Origin: Pseudomonas sp. efr-133-TYG-5
Lineage (GTDB): Bacteria > Pseudomonadota > Gammaproteobacteria > Pseudomonadales > Pseudomonadaceae
DNA length: 64,000 nucleotides
Assembly: GCF_030209175.1 (NCBI RefSeq)
Contig: NZ_JARVSM010000001.1
Span: 930,001 to 994,000 of the forward strand
Direction of reading: 5' to 3'
A model generated the notes under the pieces. The model saw nothing but the letters and a program-made list of their open reading frames with translations, did not search any database and was not told the DNA's origin. Position numbers and translations under genes: made by a program. Below, piece after piece: positions 37,184-47,942 of this stretch; position 1 is the stretch's first letter; each line of letters starts with the position of its first letter.

Positions 37184-37942
37184 TCATGCCTGCGCGTCGG
37201 CCTCGGCGATCTGTGTCCACAACGCCGGCGCACCGGCCGACTTGGCGATGATTTCCAGACGCGCCAGATGCTGCGCCAGTTCGTCTTCCGTGGCACGAAT
37301 GATGCGCCCGGGCTGGCGGTCGGCCGGCAGACGACGGATTTCCGTGGCCGAGTTGTCCGCGCCCTGCCCCGTGCCATTGCCGTCGGAGGCATTGCCGGCC
37401 AGCGACAGGCTGGTCTGGCCGCCGGTCATGGTCAGGTAGACGTCGGCGAGAATCTCCGAGTCGAGCAAGGCGCCGTGCAGTTCACGGCCGGAGTTGTCGA
37501 CGCCGTAGCGTTTGCACAAGGCGTCGAGGCTGTTGCGCTGCCCCGGGTGACGTTCCCGGGCCATCATCAGGGTGTCGAGGATCGAGCAGTGCCGGGTGAT
37601 GTCCGCGCGGTCGTGCTGACCCATCAGGGCGAATTCGTTGTTGATGAAGCCAACGTCGAACGCCGCGTTATGGATGATCAGCTGCGCGCCGTTGATGAAC
37701 TCGAAGAACTCGTCGGCGACTTCGGCGAAGCGCGGTTTGCCGACGAGGAATTCGTTGGTGATGCCGTGAACCCCGATTGCGCCTTCGTCACTCTCGCGAT
37801 CCGGCTGCAGATACACGTGGAAATGCCGGCCCGTCAGGCGCCGCCCGATCAGTTCGACGCAACCGATTTCGATAATCCGGTGGCCGTCGGTCACCGGCAT
37901 GCCGGTGGTTTCGGTATCGAGTACAACGGATCTGGTGGCCAT
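37184..37942 (-). CDS. dnaQ: DNA polymerase III epsilon subunit (3'-5' proofreading exonuclease)
   Basis: 252 residues. ExoI motif VLDTETTG is at residues 7-14, ExoII HNAAFDVGF is mid-domain, and ExoIII lies in HGALLDSEILADVY, the DEDDh type. The C-terminal segment contacts the alpha subunit. Cytoplasmic, part of the replisome core. It follows rnhA in the same direction with a REPIN between. Confidence 0.96.
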   Translation of the reverse strand: MATRSVVLDTETTGMPVTDGHRIIEIGCVELIGRRLTGRHFHVYLQPDRESDEGAIGVHGITNEFLVGKPRFAEVADEFFEFINGAQLIIHNAAFDVGFINNEFALMGQHDRADITRHCSILDTLMMARERHPGQRNSLDALCKRYGVDNSGRELHGALLDSEILADVYLTMTGGQTSLSLAGNASDGNGTGQGADNSATEIRRLPADRQPGRIIRATEDELAQHLARLEIIAKSAGAPALWTQIAEADAQA

Positions 37943-38032
37943 CAGTGTTCAGCTCTCAACGGGGTCAATCGTGCAAAAGCGGCGATGTTAACACGCTCGC
38001 CGGGGTGTTTCAGTCAGACCGTGTCGCGCCCA

Positions 38033-38096
38033 TTCGCAAGCAGGCTCGCTCCCACAGGAAAGCGCATTCCAATGGGGAAGCGAGCCTGCTCGCGAA
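38033..38096. repeat. REPIN between dnaQ and rnhA
   Basis: Inverted arms (38033-38057 and 38074-38096) of the GCAGGCTCGCTCCCAC type, with a few mismatches and a short spacer, in the 183-bp gap. Confidence 0.85.
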
Positions 38097-38125
38097 CGGG
38101 GCGTACCACCGTGCAGCGCCGGTCA

Positions 38126-38587
38126 TCAGCTCTGCTTGTAACCGCGCACTTCGTCGACACCCCGGTTGGCCAACTGGTCGGCGCGTTCGTTGCCGTGGTG
38201 GCCGATGTGGCCGCGCACCCATTTCCAGGTGACCTTGTGGCGGTTGACCTGCTCATCGAGCTGTTTCCAGAGGTCGGCGTTTTTCACCGGCTCCTTGGCG
38301 GCGGTTTTCCAGCCGCGTTTTTTCCAGTTGGCCATCCACTCGTTGATGCCTTTCATGACGTATTGCGAGTCGGTCACCAACAGCACTTCGCAGGGCCGCT
38401 TCAAGGCTTCGAGGCCGCGGATCGCGCCGAGCAGTTCCATGCGGTTGTTGGTGGTATTGGCTTCGCCGCCCCACAGTTCCTTCTCGACGCCCTTGCACAC
38501 CAGCAAGGCGCCCCAGCCGCCGGGACCGGGGTTGCCCTTGCAGGCGCCGTCGGTGAACAGTTCTACGTTGTCGACGCTTTCGCTCAT
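38126..38587 (-). CDS. rnhA: Ribonuclease HI
   Basis: 153 residues. The carboxylate active site is complete: Asp in [13 protein letters not shown], Glu in [13 protein letters not shown], Asp in [13 protein letters not shown], and the C-terminal Asp in [13 protein letters not shown]. It degrades RNA in RNA:DNA hybrids. The Shine-Dalgarno site is weak. It follows the methyltransferase gene by 89 bp. Confidence 0.97.
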   Translation of the reverse strand: MSESVDNVELFTDGACKGNPGPGGWGALLVCKGVEKELWGGEANTTNNRMELLGAIRGLEALKRPCEVLLVTDSQYVMKGINEWMANWKKRGWKTAAKEPVKNADLWKQLDEQVNRHKVTWKWVRGHIGHHGNERADQLANRGVDEVRGYKQS

Positions 38588-38676
38588 GCCAATCTATCCA
38601 GAAATGCCTGGCCCCGCCGCTTGTGGATCGACGAAGGCCGCGGCCGGAGCAGATCCGGCCACTATAAAAAGAAGGT

Positions 38677-39435
38677 TTACGGTTCGACGCGGCGGCGATT
38701 GACCTTGGCCATCGGCAGCGGAATCAGCTTGCCCATCGGCTCGCGGCGCTCCTGACGGACCGGCCGCAGGCCCACCACGATCTTGCGCGCCACCAAGAGA
38801 TAGAAGCCGCCACCGGCCAGTTGCCAGTCACCGGCCTTGCGTTCCCAGCCGGCCAGTCGGGCCTGCCACGTGGGCGACGCGAGCGGCGGACGATAGCACC
38901 CGAAGCGGCGTTTCTCCAGCGCGAAGCCGAGCAGGTTGAGCCAGTCGGCGACCCGCGACGGCGAGATGCAGCGCGCCCGGCGCAACGCGTCATGGGCGAA
39001 CACATGGCGCAGGCCCCAGGTACTCCAGGGGTTGATGCCGATGATCAGCAGATGCCCGCCGGGCCGCACGCTGCTGGCCGCTTCTCGCAGCAGACCGTGA
39101 GGCGACAGGCAGAAATCCAGGCCATGCTGCAGCACCACCACGTCGGCAGCGTGCTCGCTCAACGGCCACGCCTGCTCTTCGCAGACGATCTCGACGCCCG
39201 GCAACGGTGCCCCGAGCCGCACGTTGCGCTGCACCTGCGGCGCCGCCGGCGGGGTCTCGGCAGACGGCCCGTAATGCACCAGGTAGCCCCCGAAGAAGCG
39301 GCCGAGCTCGTCTTCGAGCATGCGCCGCTCTTCATCCAGCAGAAATTGCCCGAGCGGGCCAGCCAGCCATTCACGGGCTGCGCCGATCAGGGCCAGCCAG
39401 TCCGGATCAGCCTGAGCGAATGCTTTATCGGTCAT
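38677..39435 (-). CDS. Class I SAM-dependent methyltransferase
   Basis: 252 residues. The SAM-binding region is shifted from the canonical glycine motif: [31 protein letters not shown], then [17 protein letters not shown]. This type is conserved beside rnhA and gloB in gammaproteobacteria. The substrate is unknown. The ATG at 39435 has GGAGA 7 bp upstream. Divergent from gloB. Confidence 0.82.
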   Translation of the reverse strand: MTDKAFAQADPDWLALIGAAREWLAGPLGQFLLDEERRMLEDELGRFFGGYLVHYGPSAETPPAAPQVQRNVRLGAPLPGVEIVCEEQAWPLSEHAADVVVLQHGLDFCLSPHGLLREAASSVRPGGHLLIIGINPWSTWGLRHVFAHDALRRARCISPSRVADWLNLLGFALEKRRFGCYRPPLASPTWQARLAGWERKAGDWQLAGGGFYLLVARKIVVGLRPVRQERREPMGKLIPLPMAKVNRRRVEP

Positions 39436-39500
39436 GTCATTCTCCAACGCGCCAGGAACCTCTAAGATGCGCCAATGTTTCCCGCTTGGCGAACCCGAAG

Positions 39501-40268
39501 ATGATACAGATCAGTGCCCTGCCCGCCTTCACCGACAACTACATCTGGTTGTTACAGGACCATGCCAGCCAGCGCTGCGCGGTGGTCGATCCGGGCGACG
39601 CCGCGCCCGTGCAGGCCTGGCTTGCCGCGCACCCGGGCTGGGTGCTCAGCGACATTCTGATCACCCACCATCACCATGACCACGTCGGTGGCGTCGAGGC
39701 CTTGAAACAGGCCAGCAACGCCACCGTCTATGGTCCGGCCAGCGAAAACATCCCGGGCCGGGACGTCGCGCTCAACGACAACGACAGCGTTCGCGTGCTG
39801 GGCTGGGATTTCGCCGTCTACGCCGTGCCGGGGCATACCCTGGGGCACATCGCCTACTACCACCATGGCCTGCTGTTCTGCGGTGACACGCTGTTCGCCG
39901 CCGGTTGCGGGCGCCTGTTCGAAGGCACGCCGCAACAGATGCACGACTCGCTGAGCCGACTGGCCGCCCTGCCCGAGGATACGCTGGTCTACTGCACCCA
40001 TGAGTACACCTTGAGCAACCTGAAATTCGCTGCCGCCGTCGAACCGGGCAACCCGGACATTGCCGCCCGTCTGGAAAAAGTCACTCAGCAACGGCAGAAC
40101 GGCGTCATGACCCTGCCCTCGACCCTGGCGCTGGAAAAGCTCACCAATCCGTTTCTACGCACCGCTGAAACATTAGTTACACAAAAAGTGGACGAACGGA
40201 ACGGCGCTCAAAACCGGGCGCCGAGCGAGGTTTTTGCGGCCCTGCGTGCGTGGAAAGATAAGTTCTAG
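39501..40268 (+). CDS. gloB: Hydroxyacylglutathione hydrolase (glyoxalase II)
   Basis: 255 residues of the metallo-beta-lactamase fold, with the binuclear metal motif [10 protein letters not shown], the ligand in VPGHTLGH, and [25 protein letters not shown] supplies the late His. It hydrolyses S-lactoylglutathione to lactate and glutathione. I start at the ATG at 39501 ([16 protein letters not shown]), the family N-terminus; the longer open frame covers the divergent gene. Confidence 0.96.
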   Translation: MIQISALPAFTDNYIWLLQDHASQRCAVVDPGDAAPVQAWLAAHPGWVLSDILITHHHHDHVGGVEALKQASNATVYGPASENIPGRDVALNDNDSVRVLGWDFAVYAVPGHTLGHIAYYHHGLLFCGDTLFAAGCGRLFEGTPQQMHDSLSRLAALPEDTLVYCTHEYTLSNLKFAAAVEPGNPDIAARLEKVTQQRQNGVMTLPSTLALEKLTNPFLRTAETLVTQKVDERNGAQNRAPSEVFAALRAWKDKF

Positions 40269-40367
40269 GGCACTCACCACTTGGTACAAAAATTCTGAAT
40301 GGTTGACCGCAAGGGGTGCGCTTTCTAGAATCGCCCGACATTTTTGCCCGGAACTTACTTCCAGCCA

Positions 40368-41828
40368 ATGTCGTCATCCATACGTAAGTCCGTCAATTCA
40401 GACGCATTGACCCGCCTGGCGCAAGCCATCGCGGTGGCTGTGTCCGCCACGCTGGCGGGCTGTTCCAGCCATGCTCCGCAGCCTGAAGCGACCCATACGC
40501 CGAACATGGCTGCGCGAGCCAAGCAGAAGCCGATCTGGCTGAGCGAGAAGCCGAGCCCGCAAGTGCCCCAGGATATCTGGGAACGGATGCGCGGCGGCTT
40601 CCAGCTGCAGGAAGGCCTGGGCGTCAACCCGCGCATCGAGCAGCAGCGCCTGTGGTTCGCCAGCAACCCCTCTTTCCTCGAGAACGCCGGTGAACGCGGC
40701 AGTCTCTACATTCATTACATCGTTGAACGCCTTGAAGAACGCAACATGCCGCTGGAACTGGCGCTGTTGCCGGTGATCGAGAGCGCCTACAACCCGATGG
40801 CCTATTCCCGGGCCGACGCCGTGGGCCTCTGGCAATTCATCCCTTCCACCGGGCGTTACTACAACCTGCGCCAGACCCGTTTCTACGACGGTCGTCGCGA
40901 CATCACGGCCTCGACCACCGCGGCAATGGATTACCTGACCCGCCTGCACGACATGTTCAACGGCGACTGGCTGCTGGCCCTGGCCGCGTACAACGCCGGT
41001 GAAGGCACGGTCAGCCGCGCCATCGAACGCAACGAGAAACTCGGCCTGCCCACCGACTACTGGAACCTGCCGCTGCCGGCGGAAACCCAGGCCTACGTGC
41101 CGAAGTTGCTGGCGCTGTCGCAAGTGGTCATGGCACCGGAAGCGTACGGGGTGAACCTCAACCCGATCGCCAACGAACCGTACTTCCAGGTCGTCGAAAT
41201 CAACCAGCGCATGGACCTGTCCAAGGTCGCTGCGGTGGCCAACATCGACGAAGACGAGCTGTTCCAGCTCAACCCGGCCTTCAAGCAACGCACCACCATC
41301 GACGGCCCGCAGCACCTGCTGGTGCCGACCTCGAAGGCGCAGTTGCTGACTGCGAGCCTGCAGACCATGCGGCCGGAAGAGCTGATAAGCCCGCGCTCGC
41401 TGAAACCGGTGTTCGAAGGGGTCGACAGCCGTGAAGTCGCCCAGCTCAAGCGAGCCTACCGGGTCAAGCGTGGCGACAACCTCGGCTCCATCGCCAAGGC
41501 CAACAAGGTTGAAGTCAAGGACCTGCAACGCTGGAACAAGCTGACCGGCAAGAACCTCAAGGTCGGCCAGACCCTGGTCATGCAGGACACCACCAAGCGC
41601 AGCCCTGCGCGCAGCGGTGGTCGGGTCAACACCGTGATCGCGGCCAACAGCAAGAGCAAGGCCAGCGACGACAGCAAGCAGACCCAGTACAAGGTCAAGC
41701 GCGGTGACACGCTGTACGTGGTGGCCAAGCGCTTCAACGTCGAGATGCAGCATCTCAAGCGTTGGAACCCGGGTGCGGGCAAGGCACTGAAACCGGGGCA
41801 GATGCTTACGGTTTATCAGCCGCACTGA
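40368..41828 (+). CDS. mltD: Membrane-bound lytic murein transglycosylase D
   Basis: 486 residues from the ATG at 40368. Lipoprotein signal with lipobox TLAGC (Cys32). The SLT domain has the catalytic Glu in LPVIESAYNPMAYSRADAVG and the typical GLWQFIPSTGR and ALAAYNAGEG motifs. Two LysM repeats in the C-terminal part (YRVKRGDNLGSIAKAN and YKVKRGDTLYVVAKRF) bind peptidoglycan. It cleaves glycan strands from the outer membrane side. A strong terminator follows. Confidence 0.95.
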   Translation: MSSSIRKSVNSDALTRLAQAIAVAVSATLAGCSSHAPQPEATHTPNMAARAKQKPIWLSEKPSPQVPQDIWERMRGGFQLQEGLGVNPRIEQQRLWFASNPSFLENAGERGSLYIHYIVERLEERNMPLELALLPVIESAYNPMAYSRADAVGLWQFIPSTGRYYNLRQTRFYDGRRDITASTTAAMDYLTRLHDMFNGDWLLALAAYNAGEGTVSRAIERNEKLGLPTDYWNLPLPAETQAYVPKLLALSQVVMAPEAYGVNLNPIANEPYFQVVEINQRMDLSKVAAVANIDEDELFQLNPAFKQRTTIDGPQHLLVPTSKAQLLTASLQTMRPEELISPRSLKPVFEGVDSREVAQLKRAYRVKRGDNLGSIAKANKVEVKDLQRWNKLTGKNLKVGQTLVMQDTTKRSPARSGGRVNTVIAANSKSKASDDSKQTQYKVKRGDTLYVVAKRFNVEMQHLKRWNPGAGKALKPGQMLTVYQPH

Positions 41829-41834
41829 CAGACG

Positions 41835-41862
41835 AGCCCCTGGAATCCAGGGGCTTTTTTTT
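41835..41862 (+). terminator. Rho-independent terminator after mltD
   Basis: AGCCCCTGG / CCAGGGGCT with loop AAT, followed by eight T, seven bases after the stop. Confidence 0.94.
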
Positions 41863-42171
41863 GCATGCGGTTTTTATGGAACCCCTGAGACCCTTGCCCC
41901 AGCCCTCCCGAAACGTCGGACCGCCCCCAAGGGAGCGAGCACAAAGGGGGCCGATCGGGAGCTGATCAAATTCCGCGCTCGACTCGATCGTTCAGCTCGG
42001 CGTCGTACCAGGGGACACCGCGGTCACTGCCCTCTTCCTCCGGGAGAAGCTCAGGGTGAGCGGCTCTTCGCGGCAGCGATTAAGCGCGCATTAACCCGCG
42101 ATCTTTTTCCTGTCCGGACAAGCTGTTACTGTACGGCCCACAAAGCCCAAGCCGCCTGGATCGGATCTGAC
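41863..42171. other. Intergenic region before nppA1, 309 bp
   Basis: It must hold the npp promoter. No recognisable gene. On the minus strand 41966-42080 an open frame without a usual start codon reads like coding sequence (it ends DAELNDRVERGI) and may be a gene remnant. Otherwise nothing is seen. Confidence 0.5.
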
Positions 42172-44004
42172 TTGAAGCGTCCCCTCCTCCTGCTCCTGAT
42201 CAGCCTGGCCTTGAGCTCCCCCGCAAGCGCGACGATTACCGAAAGCCACGGTTATGCGCAGTTCGGCACGCTCAAGTACCCGGCCAGATTTACCCACTTC
42301 GACTGGGTCAACCCGCAAGCGCCCAAGGGCGGTACTTTGCGGGTGATGGCGTTTGGCACCTTCGATACGCTCAATCCTTATACCTTCAAGGGCACCAGCC
42401 CGGTCACCACGGCGAATTTCCTGCAGTACGGCATCAACGAGCTGAACGAGCCGCTGATGGTCGGCACCGGCCAGTACGCACCGTCCGGCGACGAGCCGGC
42501 CTCCACTTATGGCCTGATTGCGCAATCGGTGGAGTACAGCGAAGATCGCAGCTGGGTGGTGTTCAACCTGCGCCCGCAGGCGCGTTTCCACGACGGCACG
42601 CCGATCACCGCCTACGACGTGGCGTTTTCCTATCGCCTGCTGCTCAAGGAAGGCCACCCGTTGTACCGCACCGCCCTGCAGGAAGTGCTGCGCGTCGACA
42701 TCCTCAATGCACAGCGCATCCGCTTCGTGCTCAAGCGTTCCGGCAATCCGTTGCTGATTCTGCGCCTCGGGGAGTTGCCGGTACTGCCACAGCACTACTG
42801 GAAGGGCCGCGATTTCAAGGCCACCACGTTCGAACCGCCACTGGGCAGCGGACCGTACAGGATCACTTCGGTGACGCCGGGGCGGCAACTGGTGTTCGAG
42901 CGGGTCAAGGACTACTGGGGCAAGGACCTGCCGGTCAATCGCGGCAAGTACAACTTCGATCGCATGGAGGTCGAGTTCTACCGCGACAGCGACGTCGCCT
43001 TCGAAGCCTTCAAGGCCGGCGAATTCGACATCTATATCGAACATCAGGCGAAGAACTGGGCCAACGGCTACAACTTCCCGGCGATCCGCCGAGGCGATGT
43101 GATCAAGGCGCAGATCCCGCACCAGATCCCGACCCAGAGCCAGGGCCTGTTCATGAACACCCGGCGCGCGACCTTCGCCGACGTCAAGGTGCGCGAGGCC
43201 ATGGGCCTGATGTTCGATTTCGAGTGGACCAATCGCACGCTGTTCAGCGACGCCTACAAACGCACCACCAGCTACTACCCCAACAGCGAATTCAGCGCCG
43301 GCGGCCTGCCGGTCGGCCACGAATGGCTGATGCTCAAGCCGTACAAGGAGCAGCTCCCTGCGCGGTTGTTCACCGAGCCGTTCACCCTGCCGCAGACCGA
43401 CGGCCGCGGCATCCCCCGCGACACCATGCGCAAGGCGCTGGCGCTGCTAGCCGAGGCCGGCTGGAAGCTCAACGGCCAGCGCTTGCAGAACGCCGCAGGG
43501 CAGCCGCTGAGCTTCGAACTGCTGCTGGTCAACCCGAACCTGGAACGCATCCTCCAGCCGTACATCGAGAACCTCAACAGCATCGGCATCGACGCGCGCC
43601 TGCGCACGGTGGACCGCGCGCAGTACAAACAACGCCTGGATCAGTTCGACTTCGACATGATCCTGATGACCCTGAACCAGACCCTCAGTCCCGGCCTTGA
43701 GCAGTGGCAGTATTTCCACTCGAGCCAGGTCGGGATCAAGGGCAGCAAGAATTACGCCGGCATTGCCAACCCGGTGGTCGACCACCTGCTCGAGCAACTG
43801 CTCGCCGCGCGCACCCGCGATGAACAGGTCGCCGCCGGCAAGGCCCTGGACCGCGTGTTGCTCTGGCAGCACTACAGCATTCCCAACTGGTACCTCAATT
43901 ATCACCGTCTGGCGTACCGCAACCGGTTCGCCTTCGTCACCACGCCGCCCTACACCCTGGGCCTGAGCGCGTGGTGGCTGAAGTCTTCGGAGAACGTTCA
44001 ATGA
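42172..44004 (+). CDS. nppA1: Extracellular solute-binding protein of the Yej/Npp peptide importer, first copy
   Basis: 610 residues, TTG start, Sec signal (cut after SSPASA), then the SBP family 5 (YejA/OppA) fold: PQAPKGGTLRVMAFGTFDTLNPY and RPQARFHDGTPITAYDVAFSY. Binds peptides or peptide-nucleotide antibiotics in the periplasm. By recollection, P. aeruginosa nppA1A2BCD imports pacidamycin-like and microcin-C-like compounds, and the order here is the same. It overlaps the next gene by 4 bp (ATGA). Confidence 0.88.
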   Translation: MKRPLLLLLISLALSSPASATITESHGYAQFGTLKYPARFTHFDWVNPQAPKGGTLRVMAFGTFDTLNPYTFKGTSPVTTANFLQYGINELNEPLMVGTGQYAPSGDEPASTYGLIAQSVEYSEDRSWVVFNLRPQARFHDGTPITAYDVAFSYRLLLKEGHPLYRTALQEVLRVDILNAQRIRFVLKRSGNPLLILRLGELPVLPQHYWKGRDFKATTFEPPLGSGPYRITSVTPGRQLVFERVKDYWGKDLPVNRGKYNFDRMEVEFYRDSDVAFEAFKAGEFDIYIEHQAKNWANGYNFPAIRRGDVIKAQIPHQIPTQSQGLFMNTRRATFADVKVREAMGLMFDFEWTNRTLFSDAYKRTTSYYPNSEFSAGGLPVGHEWLMLKPYKEQLPARLFTEPFTLPQTDGRGIPRDTMRKALALLAEAGWKLNGQRLQNAAGQPLSFELLLVNPNLERILQPYIENLNSIGIDARLRTVDRAQYKQRLDQFDFDMILMTLNQTLSPGLEQWQYFHSSQVGIKGSKNYAGIANPVVDHLLEQLLAARTRDEQVAAGKALDRVLLWQHYSIPNWYLNYHRLAYRNRFAFVTTPPYTLGLSAWWLKSSENVQ

Positions 44005-45842
44005 AGCCCTTGCGCGCCCTGCTCGTGCAGGCCGGCGGCCTGTTGTTCGCCGGGCTGGCCTGCGCCGCCCCGCAACACGCCGTGACCCTGTACAACGAGC
44101 CGCCGAAATACCCGGCCGACTTCAAGCATTTCGATTACGTGAATGCCGACGCACCCAAGGGCGGGATCTTCCGCCAGGCCGGGTTCGGTGGCTTCGACAG
44201 CCTCAACCCGTTCATCAGCAAAGGCGTGCCGGCGGATGACATCGGGCAGATCTACGACACCCTGACCAAGCACAGCCTCGACGAACCGTTCACCGAGTAC
44301 GGCCTGATCGCCAGCCAGATCGAAAAGGCGCCGGACAACAGCTGGGTGCGCTTCTACCTGCGCCCCGAAGCACGTTTCCACGACGGCCACCCGGTGCGTG
44401 CCGAGGACGTGGTGTTCAGCTTCCAGACCCTGACCAAGGACGGCTCGCCGCTGTATCGCGGCTATTACAACGATGTGGCCGAGGTGATCGCCGAAGATCC
44501 GCTCAAGGTGCTGTTCAGGTTCAAGCACACCAACAACCGCGAACTGCCGTTGATCCTCGGCCAGTTGCCGGTGCTGCCGAAACACTGGTGGGCCAGCCGC
44601 GACTTCAACAAGGGCAACCTGGAGATTCCGCTGGGCAGCGGCCCGTACAAGGTGGCCGAGGTCAAGGCCGGGCGCTCGGTGCGCTACGAACGGGTCAAGG
44701 ACTACTGGGGCAAGGACCTGCCGGTCAATCGCGGTTTCTACAACTTCGACGTGATGACCAGTGATTACTACCGCGACAACACCGTGGCCCTCGAGGCACT
44801 GAAGGCCGGGCAGTTCGACTACTGGCTGGAAATGACCGCGAAAAACTGGGCCAACGCCTACAACATCCCGGCAGTGACCGAGGGGCGCCTGATCAAGGAA
44901 CAGATCCCCAACGGCAACCCGACCGGCATGCAGGGCTTCGTCTACAACCTGCGTCGTCCGGTTTTCCAGGACGTGCGGGTGCGTCAGGCGCTGAGCCTGC
45001 TGCTCGATTTCGAATGGACCAACAAGCAGCTGTTCAACGGCGCCTACGCGCGCACCCGCAGCTACTTCGAGAACTCGGAAATGGCCGCCACCGGCCTGCC
45101 CGACGCCGATCAACTGGCAATCCTCGCGCCGTTCCGCAACCAGTTGCCGGCCCAGGTGTTCAGCGAAGCATTCGAAAACCCGAAAACCGACGCCAGCGGC
45201 ATGATCCGCGCCCAGCAGCGCGAGGCCTATCAATTGCTGCAGGAGGCCGGCTGGAAAATCGTCGACGACAAAATGGTCGACGCCACCGGCAAACCGGTAA
45301 GCCTCGAATTCCTCCTCGCGCAGACCGAGTTCGAGCGCGTGCTGCTGCCGTTCAAGCGCAACCTCGCCGACCTCGGCATCGACCTGGTGATCCGCCGCGT
45401 CGACGTTTCGCAATACATCAATCGCGTGCGTTCACGGGATTTCGACATGATCGTCGGCAGTTTCCCGCAGTCCAACTCGCCGGGTAACGAGCAGCGCGAG
45501 TTCTGGATGAGCGCCGCCGCCGACAAACCCAGCAGCCGCAACACCATGGGTCTGAAGGATCCGGTGGTCGATCAACTGGTCGAGCAGCTGATCAACGCCG
45601 ATTCGCGCAAGAGCCTGGTGGCCCATGCCCGCGCCCTCGACCGCGTCCTGCAATGGGGCTACTACGTGATCCCCAACTGGCACATCAAGACCTGGCGCGT
45701 GGCTTACTGGAACCACATCGGTCACCCGAAAGTCTCCCCCAAGTACGACATCGGCATTAATACCTGGTGGGTCAAACCCGATACCAAACCGGCGGTAGAA
45801 GTCGAAACCCAACTGCAAGCCGAACCTGTGGGCACGGAGTAA
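44001..45842 (+). CDS. nppA2: Extracellular solute-binding protein of the Yej/Npp peptide importer, second copy
   Basis: 613 residues, Sec signal (cut near GLACA), same family as the preceding gene and clearly a paralogue (shared [21 protein letters not shown] and LDFEWTN segments). ATG at 44001 overlaps the nppA1 stop. The two binding proteins probably widen ligand range for one transporter. Confidence 0.88.
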   Translation: MKPLRALLVQAGGLLFAGLACAAPQHAVTLYNEPPKYPADFKHFDYVNADAPKGGIFRQAGFGGFDSLNPFISKGVPADDIGQIYDTLTKHSLDEPFTEYGLIASQIEKAPDNSWVRFYLRPEARFHDGHPVRAEDVVFSFQTLTKDGSPLYRGYYNDVAEVIAEDPLKVLFRFKHTNNRELPLILGQLPVLPKHWWASRDFNKGNLEIPLGSGPYKVAEVKAGRSVRYERVKDYWGKDLPVNRGFYNFDVMTSDYYRDNTVALEALKAGQFDYWLEMTAKNWANAYNIPAVTEGRLIKEQIPNGNPTGMQGFVYNLRRPVFQDVRVRQALSLLLDFEWTNKQLFNGAYARTRSYFENSEMAATGLPDADQLAILAPFRNQLPAQVFSEAFENPKTDASGMIRAQQREAYQLLQEAGWKIVDDKMVDATGKPVSLEFLLAQTEFERVLLPFKRNLADLGIDLVIRRVDVSQYINRVRSRDFDMIVGSFPQSNSPGNEQREFWMSAAADKPSSRNTMGLKDPVVDQLVEQLINADSRKSLVAHARALDRVLQWGYYVIPNWHIKTWRVAYWNHIGHPKVSPKYDIGINTWWVKPDTKPAVEVETQLQAEPVGTE

Positions 45843-45846
45843 TCAG

Positions 45847-46920
45847 ATGCTGGCTTACATTTTCCGACGACTGTTGCTGATCATTCCGACCCTGTTCGGC
45901 ATCCTGCTGATCAACTTCGTGATCATCCAGGCCGCGCCCGGCGGGCCGGTCGAGCAGATGATCGCCAAGCTCGAAGGCTTCGAAGGCGCCACCAGCCGCA
46001 TCGCCGGTGGCGGCGCCGAAGTTTCGGTGGCCGGCTCCGCCTATCGCGGCGCGCAGGGCCTGGACCCTGCGCTGATCAAGGAAATCGAGCACATGTACGG
46101 GTTCGACAAATCGGCCCCGGAACGCCTGTGGATCATGGTCAAGAACTACGCGCGCCTCGACTTCGGCGACAGCTTCTTCCGCGACGCCAAGGTCATCGAC
46201 CTGATCAAGGAAAAGATGCCGGTGTCGATCTCCCTCGGGCTGTGGAGCACGCTGATCATGTACCTGGTGTCGATCCCGCTGGGGATCGCCAAGGCCACCC
46301 GGCATGGCAGCCATTTCGACGTCTGGACCAGTTCGGCGATCATCGTCGGCTACGCGATCCCGGCGTTCCTGTTTGCCATCCTGCTGATCGTGGTGTTCGC
46401 CGGCGGCAGCTACCTCGACTGGTTTCCGCTGCGCGGGCTGACCTCGAACAACTTCGATGAGCTGAGCCTGGGCGGCAAGGTCCTCGACTACTTCTGGCAC
46501 CTGGCGCTGCCGGTGACTGCGCTGGTGATCGGCAACTTCGCGACCATGACCCTGCTGACCAAAAACAGCTTCCTCGACGAGATCAACAAGCAATACGTGG
46601 TGACTGCCAAGGCCAAGGGCCTGACGCGCAACCGCGTGCTGTACGGCCATGTGTTCCGCAACGCCATGCTGCTGGTGATCGCCGGTTTCCCTTCGGCATT
46701 CATCGGCATCTTCTTCACCGGCTCGCTGCTGGTGGAGGTGATTTTCTCCCTCGACGGCCTCGGCCTGATGAGTTTCGAAGCGGCGATCAACCGCGATTAC
46801 CCGGTGGTGTTCGGTACGCTGTTCATCTTCACCCTGCTCGGACTGGTGGTGAAACTGATCGGTGACCTCACCTACACCCTGGTCGATCCGCGCATCGACT
46901 TTGCCAGCCGGGAGCATTGA
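45847..46920 (+). CDS. nppB: Peptide ABC transporter permease YejB-type
   Basis: 357 residues, six membrane segments. The N-terminal [21 protein letters not shown] and the EAA-like loop ([24 protein letters not shown]) are typical of the DppB/YejB family. The large periplasmic loop at 40-110 is characteristic of YejB. Four bases after nppA2. Confidence 0.93.
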   Translation: MLAYIFRRLLLIIPTLFGILLINFVIIQAAPGGPVEQMIAKLEGFEGATSRIAGGGAEVSVAGSAYRGAQGLDPALIKEIEHMYGFDKSAPERLWIMVKNYARLDFGDSFFRDAKVIDLIKEKMPVSISLGLWSTLIMYLVSIPLGIAKATRHGSHFDVWTSSAIIVGYAIPAFLFAILLIVVFAGGSYLDWFPLRGLTSNNFDELSLGGKVLDYFWHLALPVTALVIGNFATMTLLTKNSFLDEINKQYVVTAKAKGLTRNRVLYGHVFRNAMLLVIAGFPSAFIGIFFTGSLLVEVIFSLDGLGLMSFEAAINRDYPVVFGTLFIFTLLGLVVKLIGDLTYTLVDPRIDFASREH

Positions 46921-46921
46921 G

Positions 46922-47941
46922 ATGAACCTGTCCCCGCTCAATCGCCGGCGTTTCGAACTGTTCAAGGCCAACAAGCGTGGCTGGTGGTCGCTGTGGCTGT
47001 TTCTGATTCTGTTCGGCCTGAGCCTCGGCGCCGAGCTGATCGCCAACGACAAGCCGCTGGTGGTGCACTACGACAACCATTGGTATTTCCCGGCGATCAA
47101 GCGTTACCCGGAAACCACCTTCGGCGGCGAATTCCCGCTGGAAGCCAACTACAAGAGCCCGTACATCCGCGAGCTGCTCAAGGCCAAGGACGCCTGGATT
47201 CTGTGGGCGCCGATTCCCTACAGCTACCAGAGCATCAATTACGACCTGAAAGTCCCGGCCCCCGCCCCGCCTTCGGCGGACAACCTGCTGGGCACCGATG
47301 ACCAGGGCCGCGACGTACTGGCACGGGTGATCTACGGCTTCCGCATTTCCGTGCTGTTCGCCCTGACGCTGACCGTGCTCAGTTCGATCATCGGCGTGAT
47401 TGCCGGTGCCCTGCAGGGTTTCTACGGCGGCTGGGTCGACCTCGCCGGGCAGCGTTTCCTGGAGATCTGGTCGGGCCTGCCGGTGCTCTACCTGCTGATC
47501 ATTCTCGCCAGTTTTGTGCAGCCGAACTTCTGGTGGCTGCTGGGCATCATGCTGCTGTTCTCGTGGATGAGCCTGGTCGACGTGGTGCGCGCCGAATTCC
47601 TCCGAGGGCGCAACCTCGAGTACGTGCGCGCGGCACGCGCGCTGGGCATGCAGAACGGTGCGATCATGTTCCGCCACATCCTGCCCAATGCCATGGTCTC
47701 GACCATGACCTTCATGCCGTTCATCCTCACCGGCGCCATCGGCACCCTGACCGCACTGGATTTCCTCGGTTTCGGCTTGCCGGCCGGCAGTCCGTCGCTG
47801 GGTGAACTGGTGGCCCAGGGCAAATCCAACCTGCAGGCGCCGTGGCTGGGCATGAGCGCGTTTGCCGTGCTGGCATTGATGTTGAGTTTGCTGGTGTTTA
47901 TCGGCGAGTCCGCTCGCGATGCCTTCGACCCGAGGAAGTGA
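46922..47941 (+). CDS. nppC: Peptide ABC transporter permease YejE-type
   Basis: 339 residues. A long N-terminal region with a periplasmic insertion (residues about 45-125) precedes the DppC-like core: GTDDQGRDVLARVIYGFRIS and the EAA loop (YVRAARALGMQNGAIMFRHILPNAM). ATG at 46922 is one base after the nppB stop. Confidence 0.93.
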   Translation: MNLSPLNRRRFELFKANKRGWWSLWLFLILFGLSLGAELIANDKPLVVHYDNHWYFPAIKRYPETTFGGEFPLEANYKSPYIRELLKAKDAWILWAPIPYSYQSINYDLKVPAPAPPSADNLLGTDDQGRDVLARVIYGFRISVLFALTLTVLSSIIGVIAGALQGFYGGWVDLAGQRFLEIWSGLPVLYLLIILASFVQPNFWWLLGIMLLFSWMSLVDVVRAEFLRGRNLEYVRAARALGMQNGAIMFRHILPNAMVSTMTFMPFILTGAIGTLTALDFLGFGLPAGSPSLGELVAQGKSNLQAPWLGMSAFAVLALMLSLLVFIGESARDAFDPRK

Positions 47942-47942
47942 A

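Noticed and set aside
45772..47052. 426-residue open frame opposite nppB/nppC
   Set aside because: Antisense to two well-identified permeases and crosses their boundary.
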